DNA from: Zestomicrobium sp964482405
GTDB lineage: Archaea > Thermoproteota > Thermoprotei_A > Sulfolobales > NBVN01
Direction: 5' to 3'
DNA: 39,779 nucleotides
NCBI GenBank assembly: GCA_964482405.1
Contig: CAYZXH010000011.1
Location: forward strand, 1 to 39,779
Shown here: positions 18,281 through 26,324 of the stretch, piece by piece
How the letters are laid out: the number at the start of each line of letters is the position of its first letter
How positions within the stretch are numbered: position 1 is the stretch's first letter
Notes under the pieces: generated by a model
Database searches by the model: none
What the model was told of the DNA's origin: nothing
The model's input: the letters and a program-made list of their open reading frames with translations, nothing else
Translations under genes and position numbers: made by a program

Positions 18281-18282
18281 GT

Positions 18283-18307
18283 CGATAAAATATTTATCGG
18301 GATAAAT
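18283..18307. promoter_or_regulatory. Overlapping palindromes, candidate operator of inositol-1-phosphate synthase
   Basis: CGATAAA-ATA-TTTATCG (18283-18299) and ATTTATC-GG-GATAAAT (18292-18307) are both perfect inverted repeats that share the middle half-site, giving three GATAAA/TTTATC half-sites in 25 bp. The array fills the space between the TATA box and the ATG at 18308, so a bound protein would block transcription start. The regulator is unknown. Confidence 0.55.
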
Positions 18308-19453
18308 ATGTCGGTCAAGGTAGTGTTGCTAGGTGCTGGGTACGTCGCCGCTCACCTAGCTACTGGCCTAGAAAGACTTAAGAAGGGTTTAGTCGAGCCT
18401 TACGGAATACCCCTAGCCAAGTATGAGCTCCCGTATAAGCTTAGCGACATAGAGATAGTGGGGGTTTACGACGTTGACGAGAATAAGGTTGGTAAGACAC
18501 TCTATGATATAGCTAAGGAAGTCATGGGTAACGACTATCCAGTACCTGAAGAACTCAGGAAAGTGATTGTTAGGAGGGGGATAAGGAGGAAGTCTACGGA
18601 AGGACTTGACCTGAAGGCTAAGGGGTTAGACGACTTAATGAGCTACGAGGAAAGTCTAAAAACGTTGTTAAGTGAGTGGCTGGAGTTAAGGCCTGACGTG
18701 GTAATCAACATAATAACTACTGAGTATGGTGAGGAATACCCTGATAAGTCCGTTGCTCTTGACAGGATCTTGAGTGGCGACGCACCGGCCACGCATTCAT
18801 ACGCTTACGTAGCCGCAACGTACGCTAAGACCGTTGGCGGCGTAGCCTTCGTTAACGCGATACCGACGCCTGTAGCAAACAATCCAGGGCTACTTAAACT
18901 TCTTGAAGAGTCCGGTGTCGTGGTATTCGGTGATGACGGAGCTACGGGGGCAACACCCTTAACAGCTGATTTAATAGAGCATCTAGCTGAGAGGAACAGG
19001 CTTATAGAGTTCATAGTGCAGTTCAACATTGGAGGTAACACAGACTTCTACGCTCTCACGAGACAGGACAGAAACCATATGAAGGAACTCACTAAGACTA
19101 GCATGATAAAGGATATCACTGGCTACGAAGTCCCGGCATTCATAAAGCCTACTGGCTACCTAGAACCCCTCGGAGATAAGAAGTACGTCGCCATGCACAT
19201 AGAATACGTAAGTTTCAACGGCTTCAGAGACTCTATATACATCAACGCTAGAATAAACGACTCACCGGCCTTAGCAGGCATCTTATGTGATTTAATAAGG
19301 CTAGGTAAGATCTCCTTAGATAAAGGGTGGAGAGGGACAGTCTACGAGGTCAACGCATTCTACATGAAGAGGCCAGGACCTCGCGGATCCCCCAACATAG
19401 CTAAGAATAAAGCGTATCAACTATTACTCAGTAAGTTCGAATTAGCACATTAA
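18308..19453 (+). CDS. Myo-inositol-1-phosphate synthase
   Basis: NAD-dependent isomerase turning glucose 6-phosphate into 1L-myo-inositol 1-phosphate, precursor of archaeal inositol phospholipids and of di-inositol phosphate, a thermoprotectant. The N-terminal Rossmann motif LLGAGYVAAHL begins at residue 6 and the family signature QFNIGGNTDFYAL is in the second half. Length of 381 residues fits archaeal members. The start is ATG 18308 rather than the in-frame ATG 18251, because TATA box and candidate operator lie between them. An inositol monophosphatase-family gene at 24961 could supply the next step. Confidence 0.92.
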   Translation: MSVKVVLLGAGYVAAHLATGLERLKKGLVEPYGIPLAKYELPYKLSDIEIVGVYDVDENKVGKTLYDIAKEVMGNDYPVPEELRKVIVRRGIRRKSTEGLDLKAKGLDDLMSYEESLKTLLSEWLELRPDVVINIITTEYGEEYPDKSVALDRILSGDAPATHSYAYVAATYAKTVGGVAFVNAIPTPVANNPGLLKLLEESGVVVFGDDGATGATPLTADLIEHLAERNRLIEFIVQFNIGGNTDFYALTRQDRNHMKELTKTSMIKDITGYEVPAFIKPTGYLEPLGDKKYVAMHIEYVSFNGFRDSIYINARINDSPALAGILCDLIRLGKISLDKGWRGTVYEVNAFYMKRPGPRGSPNIAKNKAYQLLLSKFELAH

Positions 19454-19523
19454 ACCCTCGAAACCTTTTAAGAACGTAGAACCTCCTTAAAGGGCTATTT
19501 CATAGTTGGTATTTGTAGATAGG

Positions 19524-19531
19524 TTTATAAT
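19524..19531 (+). promoter_or_regulatory. TATA box of the RNA candidate
   Basis: TTTATAAT is preceded by AGG and lies about 25 bp before the onset of the GC-rich foldable segment, so transcription would start near 19552. Confidence 0.45.
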
Positions 19532-19551
19532 GTTTGTTTGGTTTGGGTCTG

Positions 19552-19690
19552 CTTATGTGATGGGGGCGGTGCTCCAAGCCTGGGCGGGCTGACTCTCAAG
19601 GGGTCCGTGTCGTTGACCCCGATGCCCGATGACCCCACCCCAGAAGTAGCAGTGCTACCGATGAAGGAGTGAGCTAGGAGAAAGTCCAAA
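19552..19690 (+). ncRNA. Unidentified structured RNA candidate
   Basis: The segment is GC-rich against AT-rich flanks and has its own TATA box. Visible pairings: GGGGTC 19600-19605 with GACCCC 19615-19620; CGGGC 19585-19589 with GCCCG 19624-19628; CTGGG 19580-19584 with CCCAG 19639-19643; hairpin GTAGC 19646-19650 with GCTAC 19654-19658; and CTCC 19572-19575 with GGAG 19666-19669 closing the whole. Between the first two helices the internal loop has CUGA opposite GAUG, which resembles a kink-turn as bound by L7Ae. I could not match it to SRP RNA, RNase P RNA, 5S rRNA or a tRNA. It may be an H/ACA-like or other archaeal sRNA. Ends are approximate. Confidence 0.45.
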
Positions 19691-19799
19691 TGCAATAAAT
19701 ACAAAACAACAAGAATGAACATCTAGGGACAAACGGATTAGGAGTCTCCTCACGTTAAAATTTATTTAACAATATCAAAAAATATTTCGGGTCTCGTTA

Positions 19800-20726
19800 A
19801 TGAGGGGCGTTCTGGTAGTTCATGCCGGGGCCGGAACTTGGAGGAATGTTGATGAGAAGATTATAAGGAAAGTAGTGTCTGACGCGCTGAAGAGAGGAGC
19901 TGACGTTTTAGAGAGCGGGGGTTCCGCTCTTGACGCGGTTGTAGAGGCAACAATCTCGTTAGAGGATTCAGGCGTTCTCAACGCAGGGCTTGGTTCAGTA
20001 CCTGACTTAACTGGCAAGGTTTCAATGGATGCCGGCGTTATGGATGGCTGGAGTAATCGTGCGGGAGCAGTTGCCGCGGTCATGTACCCTAAGAATCCAG
20101 TGCTTTTGGCTCGCAAGGTTCTGGAACTAACGGATCACATCTTGTTGGCCGGTAGCGCTGCTGATGAATTAGCGGCTAGGCTAGGGCTCCTCAAGCATCC
20201 GGGACCTTCTGAGAGGGTTAGGAAGCGGTATGAGGAAGTACTTAAGAAAGCTTCTTCAGGTGACGCGATATTCAGGAGAAGTTTTGAGTTAGCTAAGAAG
20301 CTAGGATACTTCGATACTGTAGGAGCAGTCGCGCTAGATAAGGATGGCAAGCTAGCGGCTGCCGTATCCACTGGAGGCGTGATTTTAAAGTTTCCGGGAC
20401 GTGTAGGGGATTCCGCGATTCCTGGAGCCGGGTTCTTCGCTAACAAACACGGTGCTGCAGTAGCTACCGGAATAGGTGAGACGATAATGATGAGCATGCT
20501 CTCGCTTAAGGCAGTAAACTTAGTCAGTGAGGGATACCTGGCTGATACTGCGGCACGCCTAGCTATCCAGTACCATACTTCCGTACACGGTAAAGACACT
20601 GCCGGTCTCATAGTACTTGATTACAGGGGCAACGCTTACGGCGCTTACAATACTCAGGCCATGCCATGGGGTTACGTGGAGTTAGGGAGGGGGGAACTCG
20701 TTATTTCAGGGTTTAAGAAGTCTTAA
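19800..20726 (+). CDS. Isoaspartyl peptidase / L-asparaginase (plant type)
   Basis: N-terminal nucleophile hydrolase that cleaves beta-aspartyl peptides and L-asparagine; at high temperature it would help clear isoaspartate damage. The precursor cleaves itself before Thr173 (in YFDTVGAVALD), which becomes the catalytic nucleophile. The N-terminal VVHAGAG and the glycine-rich GIGETIMM are family-typical. Length of 308 residues is normal. The ATG at 19800 is about 30 bp after an AT-rich promoter element. Its 3' end overlaps the convergent folE gene by 21 bp. Confidence 0.9.
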   Translation: MRGVLVVHAGAGTWRNVDEKIIRKVVSDALKRGADVLESGGSALDAVVEATISLEDSGVLNAGLGSVPDLTGKVSMDAGVMDGWSNRAGAVAAVMYPKNPVLLARKVLELTDHILLAGSAADELAARLGLLKHPGPSERVRKRYEEVLKKASSGDAIFRRSFELAKKLGYFDTVGAVALDKDGKLAAAVSTGGVILKFPGRVGDSAIPGAGFFANKHGAAVATGIGETIMMSMLSLKAVNLVSEGYLADTAARLAIQYHTSVHGKDTAGLIVLDYRGNAYGAYNTQAMPWGYVELGRGELVISGFKKS

Positions 20727-21335
20727 GTTTCTTGAGGTCTTCCCAGTCTTTATAATTTTTAAGGCTTCGTCACGTAATCCGCGGTCCGTGCTCAATTGGC
20801 CCCTAGTAGTGAGGGTGACCATACTTAAAGGTTCTTCCACTCCCCGCACTAACGCGCAAGTATGTATGGCCTCAATCATTACGAGGAGTCCCTTAGTCTT
20901 GAGCTTCACGAATAGGTAATCAGCTAACTCCTCAGTGAGTCTTTCCTGGAGTTGTAATCTTCTGGCAAACACGTTAACTACTCTGGCAAACTTACTTAAC
21001 CCGAACACCTCATCACTCGGCACGTAAACCACGTAAGCGTACCCGTAAAACGGGAGTAGATGATGTTCGCAAACAGACCTAACAGGTATGTTAAGAACCG
21101 CGACAAGCCTGTTAGTGCTTACGTAGTTAGCTGAATTCACGTAGAAATACTTTAAGTGCTCGTCCGGGTCTCTCCCATACCCTGATGCCAGTTCCTCAAG
21201 CCACATCCTAGCCACACGCTCCGGCGTCTCCCTAAGCTCAGGTCTGTCGGGGTCATCCCCTATAAGTTTTATGAATTCTCTCACGACGCTCTTAAGTTTA
21301 TCAAGTTTATTATCTAAATCCCCATTACTCACCAT
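20706..21335 (-). CDS. folE: GTP cyclohydrolase I
   Basis: Opens GTP to 7,8-dihydroneopterin triphosphate, entry step to pterins and to 7-deazaguanine compounds such as archaeosine. The zinc site is complete: C89 and H92 in SVCEHHLLPF and C160 in EAIHTCALVRG. Family motifs GLSKFARVVN and RRLQLQERLT follow in order. Length of 209 residues is normal. This is the FolE (type IA) family and not the iron-dependent MptA found in many archaea. It overlaps the upstream CDF-like gene by 11 bp and so is likely translated from the same message. Confidence 0.95.
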   Translation of the reverse strand: MVSNGDLDNKLDKLKSVVREFIKLIGDDPDRPELRETPERVARMWLEELASGYGRDPDEHLKYFYVNSANYVSTNRLVAVLNIPVRSVCEHHLLPFYGYAYVVYVPSDEVFGLSKFARVVNVFARRLQLQERLTEELADYLFVKLKTKGLLVMIEAIHTCALVRGVEEPLSMVTLTTRGQLSTDRGLRDEALKIIKTGKTSRNLRLLKP

Positions 21336-22149
21336 ATTCAGAACTCATCTCCTGAGCACGTAGTTTAAACTCAACCACTAAGTCCATTCTACGAGCACGC
21401 AACGATTTTTTAACCTCATCAACCCTCCTACTCAAGGACACCATATCCTCCTCAGGACTAACCAAGACTGTTGCCACGCCTTGGTAATGCGTGCCGTCAA
21501 CGTTTCTTAGGCGTAAACTATCTAAACTCAAGTTATTCTTACTAAACTCCTCTCTAACAATCTTCGTCACATCTGGTGATGGAGCTCTATCACCAACGTA
21601 TTCCATAACCTCGGAGAAGACATTCCTTAACTCGTAAAAAATGTATAGTGTGAGGAATAGAGCACCAACATAATCTATCAAGTAGCTAAGTAGGGCACCT
21701 GCGAGAGAAGATGTAATGACTACCGCACCCTCAATTAACTCACTAATCGTGAACTTAGAGTAATGTGTGAACACTCCTCTCAGCCTCCTAGAAATCGCTA
21801 TCGCGATTAAGTAGCATGAGACTCCTAAGAAAGCCATCATGGGGGCTCCTAGTGACACCGTATACTCCCTTAACTCAGCTAATCTAAGCGTTACTATGCC
21901 CGCTACGAAGGAGTAAATCATTAAGGTAGATATGGAACCCCCGAAAGCTAGCTTGTAGTGACCGAAATGATGGTCCTCGTCAGGAGGTTTGAGACTGTCC
22001 CTCCAATACCTCACAGCTAACAATAACGCCATTAAATTCGCTATGGAGGTCATGGCATCAACGAAAACAGCCTTAGAACCGTAGAGGACACCGCCCAAAA
22101 TCTTGAAAACCCCTCCTAAACCTGAGAAGAGGATCGTTAAGGTCAGCAT
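21325..22149 (-). CDS. CDF-like cation efflux protein with altered metal site
   Basis: Membrane protein of the cation diffusion facilitator fold, with about six helices and a soluble C-terminal domain (about 195-265). Helix 2 and the following loop match the family well: VDAMTSIANLMALLLAVRY then PPDEDHHFGHYK. Against the E. coli YiiP zinc site (D45, D49, H153, D157 by my alignment) only the first Asp is kept (D31); the second is Ser35, and helix 5 has SELIEGAVV, with Glu where Asp/His are expected. Zinc transport is therefore doubtful and another ion is possible. It overlaps folE by 11 bp. Confidence 0.78.
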   Translation of the reverse strand: MLTLTILFSGLGGVFKILGGVLYGSKAVFVDAMTSIANLMALLLAVRYWRDSLKPPDEDHHFGHYKLAFGGSISTLMIYSFVAGIVTLRLAELREYTVSLGAPMMAFLGVSCYLIAIAISRRLRGVFTHYSKFTISELIEGAVVITSSLAGALLSYLIDYVGALFLTLYIFYELRNVFSEVMEYVGDRAPSPDVTKIVREEFSKNNLSLDSLRLRNVDGTHYQGVATVLVSPEEDMVSLSRRVDEVKKSLRARRMDLVVEFKLRAQEMSSEYGE

Positions 22150-22220
22150 GCTCCAGCTATTCAGTGAGTACCCACCCCAGAATAGAGGAGGACTAAAAGA
22201 CCTTTAAGCTTTTCCAACCC

Positions 22221-24896
22221 TTAAATCCTTATCTTAAGAGATTTCCTAAGTTCATCAACTATCATGACCGGCACGGAGGTCAGCAACGCTAGGAGAAGGA
22301 GCTCCGGATACAATTCGGCGGTCTTGAAGACTGACGCGAGTTGCGGCACGTATACTGTGCTCATCAACAAAGCTAGTGAAGCACTTAATGATGGGATAAG
22401 CCATTTATTGAAGGGTCTGAACCAGAAATGAAGGGCTTCAGATCTTGACGCAAGCGCTCTTCCGAACTCGCTCATCCCGAGAGCTACGAATACTAACGTC
22501 CTAGCCAAGCTTATATCTACGTAGGTGCTGAGGGCGAACTTGTATATACCTAGGTTTACGAGCCCTATTAGAGAACCGAGTAACGCAAAATACGCTACCT
22601 TCCTGTTAGTCAAAAAAGAAGCTTGTTTCTTTCTTGGAGGTCTCCTCATTAAGTCGGGCTCAGGAGGCTCTGTGCTGAGAGCTAGAGCCGGTAGAGCGTC
22701 TGTCGTGACATTTATCCATAATAGCTGCGCCGGGGTTAGCGGTGAGGGGAGCGCAACCAGCTCAGCCGACAGTATCGTCGCTATCTCACCTAAATTAGCG
22801 GGCAGTAAGTAGTTTATAGGCTTCTTAAGATTCTCAAATATTATCCTACCTTCCTTAACGGCCGTAGCTATGGTAACGAAATTGTCATCCTTGATAACCA
22901 GTTTAGACACTTCCTTAGCTACGTCAGTTCCTTTAATACCCATAGCTATCCCTAAGTCAGCTTCTTTAAGTGCTAACGCGTCGTTAACTCCGTCCCCGGT
23001 CATGGCGACTACGTGCCCCCTAGCTTGAAGAGCTTTAACAACCCTCCTCTTATGCTCTGGTGTTACCCTAGCTAATATGACGACCTCATCTATTACCTTC
23101 TCTAACTCAGCATCACTCATGCTATCTAAGTTCTTGCCCTCAAGCACTAAACCGTTATCAAGCCCTATCAAACGTCCTATTGCTTCTGCGGTTAATCTGT
23201 GGTCGCCGGTTATCATGATTGTTTTTATGCCTGCCCTACGCAACTCCTCCACAGCTTCCTTAACACCTTCTCTTGGGGGATCGATGATGCCCATAACTGA
23301 TAAGAAGGTATATTCCTTTTCTATTTCCTCAACACCTTGCTCAAGGACATCAGGATTTACTAGCTTATAGGCAACACCATACGTTCTAAAGCCTTGAGAC
23401 GCTATTGACTCTATGTACTCGTTTATTTCCCTCCTTAAACCATCGTCGAGTGGTTTGAGGTCGCCGTCAATCACGACGTGGCTCGAGAGGTTGAGGAGTG
23501 TTTCGGAAGCTCCTGAAGACACGACTAGGCACTCGTTATCGCCGAGCTTGTGTATCGTGGTCTTCCTCTTCCTAAACCTATCGAACGGGATGACCTTAAC
23601 GAGCTTAGTGTTTCTCCTTAAATCCTCAACCCTCTCCTTACCTAAAATCTTGTAAGCGAGTACTAAGGCAGCCCCCTCCGTGGGGGATCCCTTAATCCTC
23701 CACACACCGTTGTCATAGAATAAGCTAGCGTCTTCAGCGATGTGTGCGACCAAGTACTCAGCTAGTTTCTCAAGCTCCCTACTCACAACAGCCTTACTCT
23801 CTGAGTCGTTAATGATCACCTCACCCACAGGCTCGAATCCCTCACCCCCTACCCCGAGCTCTACACCGCTAATCCAGACTTTCTTGATTGTCATCTCACC
23901 CTTAGTTATAGTCCCGGTCTTATCTGACGCTACAATATCGCAAGCCCCTAAAGTCTCTATAGCTCCTAACTCCCTCACAATCACGTTCTTCTTCGACATC
24001 CTGTAAGCTCCTAAAGCAAGTACTGACGTAGCTATTGCCGGCAGACCCTCAGGTATGGCTGCCACGGCCAGCGCGACAGCTATTAGGAGCGACTCTATTA
24101 AGGGCTCCCTAACCACCAAGTATGAGATACCGAAAACTAAGACGCTTATACCCAGTATTATAGTTCCGAGCTTCTTACCGAGCCTGTCAAGCTCTTCCTC
24201 AAGTAGCGTCTTCTTTTCTTTTATCTCACCAAGCTTCACAGCTATCTTACCTAACTCGGTCCTAGACCCGGTCGCTACCACGACCCCCTTACACTTACCG
24301 GAGTATATGTAGGTTCCCATGAACAACATGTTAGTTCTTGAGTGAATACTTGTTTCCTCGGGCAGCACGACCGAGTGGTCTTTCAGAACGGGCTCGGATT
24401 CCCCGGTAAGAGGAGACTCATCAACTCTTAAGTTCACGGAATCCACGAGCCTGATATCCGCGGGGACCTTATCACCCTCGTTAAGGAGGACCACGTCGCC
24501 CGGCACTAACTTTGTTGAAGGAACTACGACGATGTCCCCGTCCCTAATAACCTTAACCTCAGAAACTACGAGTTTTTTCAGTGCTTCTATAGCTTTCTCA
24601 GCTCTGAACTCTTGAAGAAAGCCTGAAACCCCCATGATGAGTACTATGAGGAGTATAGCTAAGGCATCAACCAACTCACCTAAAAAACCTGAGATTAGCG
24701 TAGCTACCAGCAAAATCACTATCAGAAAATTAGTGAATTGCTTAAGGAATAACTTGATCGGAGACCTAGGTTTGCCTCTTAACTCGTTGAGACCATATAT
24801 GCTAAGCCTCCTCTCAACCTCACTCGATGATAGTCCTCCCGGGCCGGTGCTCAACTCCCTGAAGACTTCCTCAACCTTCTTCGAATGCCATGACAT
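22221..24896 (-). CDS. P-type ATPase, Ca2+ transporter type (P2A)
   Basis: Ion pump with the full P-type layout in 891 residues: N-terminal cytosolic segment, M1-M2 (about 50-90), actuator domain with TGES at 164-167, M4 with PEGLP at 282-286, phosphorylated Asp325 in DKTGT, nucleotide domain, hinge with TGDGVND, then M5-M10. M4 PEGLP, M5 NLGE and M6 NVTTDALPAL are typical of Ca2+/Mn2+ pumps of the SERCA/PMR1 group. It is divergent from the inositol monophosphatase-like gene with a 64 bp gap that holds a palindrome. The downstream CDF-like gene starts 71 bp after its stop and probably has its own promoter. Confidence 0.92.
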   Translation of the reverse strand: MSWHSKKVEEVFRELSTGPGGLSSSEVERRLSIYGLNELRGKPRSPIKLFLKQFTNFLIVILLVATLISGFLGELVDALAILLIVLIMGVSGFLQEFRAEKAIEALKKLVVSEVKVIRDGDIVVVPSTKLVPGDVVLLNEGDKVPADIRLVDSVNLRVDESPLTGESEPVLKDHSVVLPEETSIHSRTNMLFMGTYIYSGKCKGVVVATGSRTELGKIAVKLGEIKEKKTLLEEELDRLGKKLGTIILGISVLVFGISYLVVREPLIESLLIAVALAVAAIPEGLPAIATSVLALGAYRMSKKNVIVRELGAIETLGACDIVASDKTGTITKGEMTIKKVWISGVELGVGGEGFEPVGEVIINDSESKAVVSRELEKLAEYLVAHIAEDASLFYDNGVWRIKGSPTEGAALVLAYKILGKERVEDLRRNTKLVKVIPFDRFRKRKTTIHKLGDNECLVVSSGASETLLNLSSHVVIDGDLKPLDDGLRREINEYIESIASQGFRTYGVAYKLVNPDVLEQGVEEIEKEYTFLSVMGIIDPPREGVKEAVEELRRAGIKTIMITGDHRLTAEAIGRLIGLDNGLVLEGKNLDSMSDAELEKVIDEVVILARVTPEHKRRVVKALQARGHVVAMTGDGVNDALALKEADLGIAMGIKGTDVAKEVSKLVIKDDNFVTIATAVKEGRIIFENLKKPINYLLPANLGEIATILSAELVALPSPLTPAQLLWINVTTDALPALALSTEPPEPDLMRRPPRKKQASFLTNRKVAYFALLGSLIGLVNLGIYKFALSTYVDISLARTLVFVALGMSEFGRALASRSEALHFWFRPFNKWLIPSLSASLALLMSTVYVPQLASVFKTAELYPELLLLALLTSVPVMIVDELRKSLKIRI

Positions 24897-24905
24897 CCCG
24901 GTTTC

Positions 24906-24923
24906 CTAATTCTAAAGAATTAG
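24906..24923. promoter_or_regulatory. 18 bp palindrome, candidate operator of the P-type ATPase gene
   Basis: CTAATTCT-AA-AGAATTAG is a perfect inverted repeat with 8 bp arms. It lies between the ATPase ATG (24896) and the minus-strand TATA element at 24930-24939, across the predicted transcription start. Metal-responsive repression would be a natural guess but nothing in the sequence names the regulator. Confidence 0.5.
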
Positions 24924-24929
24924 AGTACG

Positions 24930-24939
24930 CTTAAAAATC
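24930..24939. promoter_or_regulatory. TATA-like element possibly shared by two divergent genes
   Basis: CTTAAAAATC on + predicts a start near 24960, making the GTG at 24961 leaderless. The same bases read on - (GATTTTTAAG) predict a start near 24910 for the P-type ATPase gene. No other TATA candidate is visible in the 64 bp gap. Confidence 0.4.
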
Positions 24940-24960
24940 ACGAATGATACTTAGACTTGA

Positions 24961-25782
24961 GTGAACGCGTTGAAGGAGACGTTGGTAAATGTGGCTAGGA
25001 AGGTGGCTGAGTACCTAACCGAGGCCCGCCGCCCCTCCGCAGTAATTAAAGTCAACTCATCAGGAGATACTAGTAAGGTCTTTGATTTAGAGTCTGAGAA
25101 CATAATCTTTGAAGAATTAAGGAAGAGAATCAAGGACTGCTTTCTCTTCGTGAGTGAGGAATCTGGAGTTCGTCGATTCTGTGAGGAGCCTGAGTGGGTT
25201 TTCGTGGTAGATCCTGTAGACGGGTCAATGAATTACGACGCTCAAATACCTTGGGTCTCTATATCGATAGCCGCGGCACCGCTAAGGGGCGGGGAGCCGA
25301 CAATAGGGGACGTTTCACACGCAGTAGTATACGATGTTTTCCGCAAAATAGACTACAGCTATGATTTAAGGGAGGGCGTGACCGTCGGCGGGGTGTCAGC
25401 AAGTAGGAGGTCGAAGCCCCCTGGAGTCGTGTTAGGGTATTTCGAAACACCTGACTCATACAAGATAATCCCGTATTACTGGGCGGTAAGAGGTGCGCGC
25501 GCTAGCTTAAGATCGTTAGGTAGTGCCGCGCTAGACATAGTGTACGTGGGGCTAGGCAACGCCGAAACATTCATTGATACGAGGGCTAAGCTAAGGAACG
25601 TTGATGTGGCAGCCGCGTTAAAGATAGCGTCAGTCCTCGGAGCCAAAGCTAAGTTATGTAACGGTCTTAACGCGCTCTCAGTACCTCTGAAAGAGATCGT
25701 CGGGATCGAGTGTCTTTTGGTAGGGTATGATGAAGATTACTTAAGCAAGCTTGGCAGAGCGTATCTCGAGAGCCGAACTTAA
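24961..25782 (+). CDS. Inositol monophosphatase / fructose-1,6-bisphosphatase family phosphatase
   Basis: Metal-dependent sugar phosphatase; archaeal members hydrolyse inositol 1-phosphate and often fructose 1,6-bisphosphate. Metal ligands are visible: Glu66/Glu67 (VSEES), Asp84 and Asp87 in DPVDGSMNY, and Asp215 in NVDVAAAL. The DPVDG signature has Ser where Thr is usual. Length of 273 residues is normal. The start is GTG at 24961, directly at the predicted transcription start. With the inositol-1-phosphate synthase in this window it could complete the path from glucose 6-phosphate to inositol. Confidence 0.88.
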   Translation: MNALKETLVNVARKVAEYLTEARRPSAVIKVNSSGDTSKVFDLESENIIFEELRKRIKDCFLFVSEESGVRRFCEEPEWVFVVDPVDGSMNYDAQIPWVSISIAAAPLRGGEPTIGDVSHAVVYDVFRKIDYSYDLREGVTVGGVSASRRSKPPGVVLGYFETPDSYKIIPYYWAVRGARASLRSLGSAALDIVYVGLGNAETFIDTRAKLRNVDVAAALKIASVLGAKAKLCNGLNALSVPLKEIVGIECLLVGYDEDYLSKLGRAYLESRT

Positions 25783-25828
25783 AGAATTAAAAATAAAAAG
25801 CTTCAGGTTAATTAGGGTCTCTCCAAAC

Positions 25829-26323
25829 TCAAACTGTGGGTTTATAGACTAGCTTCCTCAGAGCTCTTACTCTTAGTTCCCTAGCTACCTCGGCCGTAGT
25901 ACCCCATGCTATAGCTCTAGTCGGGCACATGGACACGCATCCAGGCGTTAAACCCTCAGCCCTTAAAGGATTACACAAGTCACACTTAGTTGCAAACCCA
26001 GGCGGTATTATCTCCGGGATACCGAAGGGGCAAGCCGCTAAACACGCTGAACACCCTATACACTTAGAAATATCTACTAAGACCGCACCGTCCCTGTCTT
26101 TATGCATAGCTCCGGTAGGGCAGGCCGTAATGCAGGGTGCTTTAGCGCAGTGAAAGCATGATATAGGTTTATTAAGACCTCCACCTATATCATAGAGTTT
26201 TATGTAGCCACTACCCTCATGTAGGAACGAGCACACCTCCTCACAGGTGTAGCAACCTATGCATACGTCATAGTTTATCACTCTATTCATACCACCATAC
26301 TTACCGAAGGTTTCTAAATCCAC
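25829..26323 (-). CDS. Four-cluster ferredoxin-like electron transfer subunit
   Basis: Protein of the HycB/DmsB type with sixteen or so cysteines for four [4Fe-4S] clusters: C21/C24/C27/C31, C56/C59/C64/C68, C88/C91/C94/C98, and a fourth group split between KCDLC and PGCVSMCP. It would carry electrons between the GltD-like flavoprotein and the hydrogenase module. It is the last gene of the 17-gene block. Its GTG start (26323) closely follows the upstream stop. In the Thermococcus formate hydrogenlyase layout such a subunit sits with a formate dehydrogenase catalytic subunit, which is not present here. Confidence 0.88.
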   Translation of the reverse strand: MDLETFGKYGGMNRVINYDVCIGCYTCEEVCSFLHEGSGYIKLYDIGGGLNKPISCFHCAKAPCITACPTGAMHKDRDGAVLVDISKCIGCSACLAACPFGIPEIIPPGFATKCDLCNPLRAEGLTPGCVSMCPTRAIAWGTTAEVARELRVRALRKLVYKPTV

Positions 26324-26324
26324 A

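Larger units (their letters stand above)
19454..19799. other. 346 bp intergenic region holding an RNA candidate and a promoter
   Basis: No credible protein gene. It contains a plus-strand TATA box (19524-19531), a GC-rich segment able to fold (19552-19690), and the promoter of the isoaspartyl peptidase gene (AAAATTTATTTAAC near 19757-19770). A 65-codon minus-strand frame across the GC-rich segment has low-complexity content and is not supported. Confidence 0.6.

Noticed and set aside
19552..19690. C/D box sRNA, RNase P RNA or SRP RNA identity for the RNA candidate
   Set aside because: CUGA and GAUGA-like words occur but not in a proper C-D'-C'-D order; AGGAGAAAGTCC near 19676 looks like an RNase P word but sits at the 3' end; the SRP helix 8 signature is absent.
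19525..19722. 65-codon frame on - across the RNA candidate
   Set aside because: Low-complexity end (repeated Thr/Gln/Lys), no promoter or ribosome binding site seen, and it lies over a foldable GC-rich segment with a promoter on the other strand.
20135..20611. 158-codon open frame on - inside the isoaspartyl peptidase gene
   Set aside because: It is antisense to a gene with clear family motifs and its translation has no recognisable domain; it is a codon-bias shadow, as is the one at 19820-20116.
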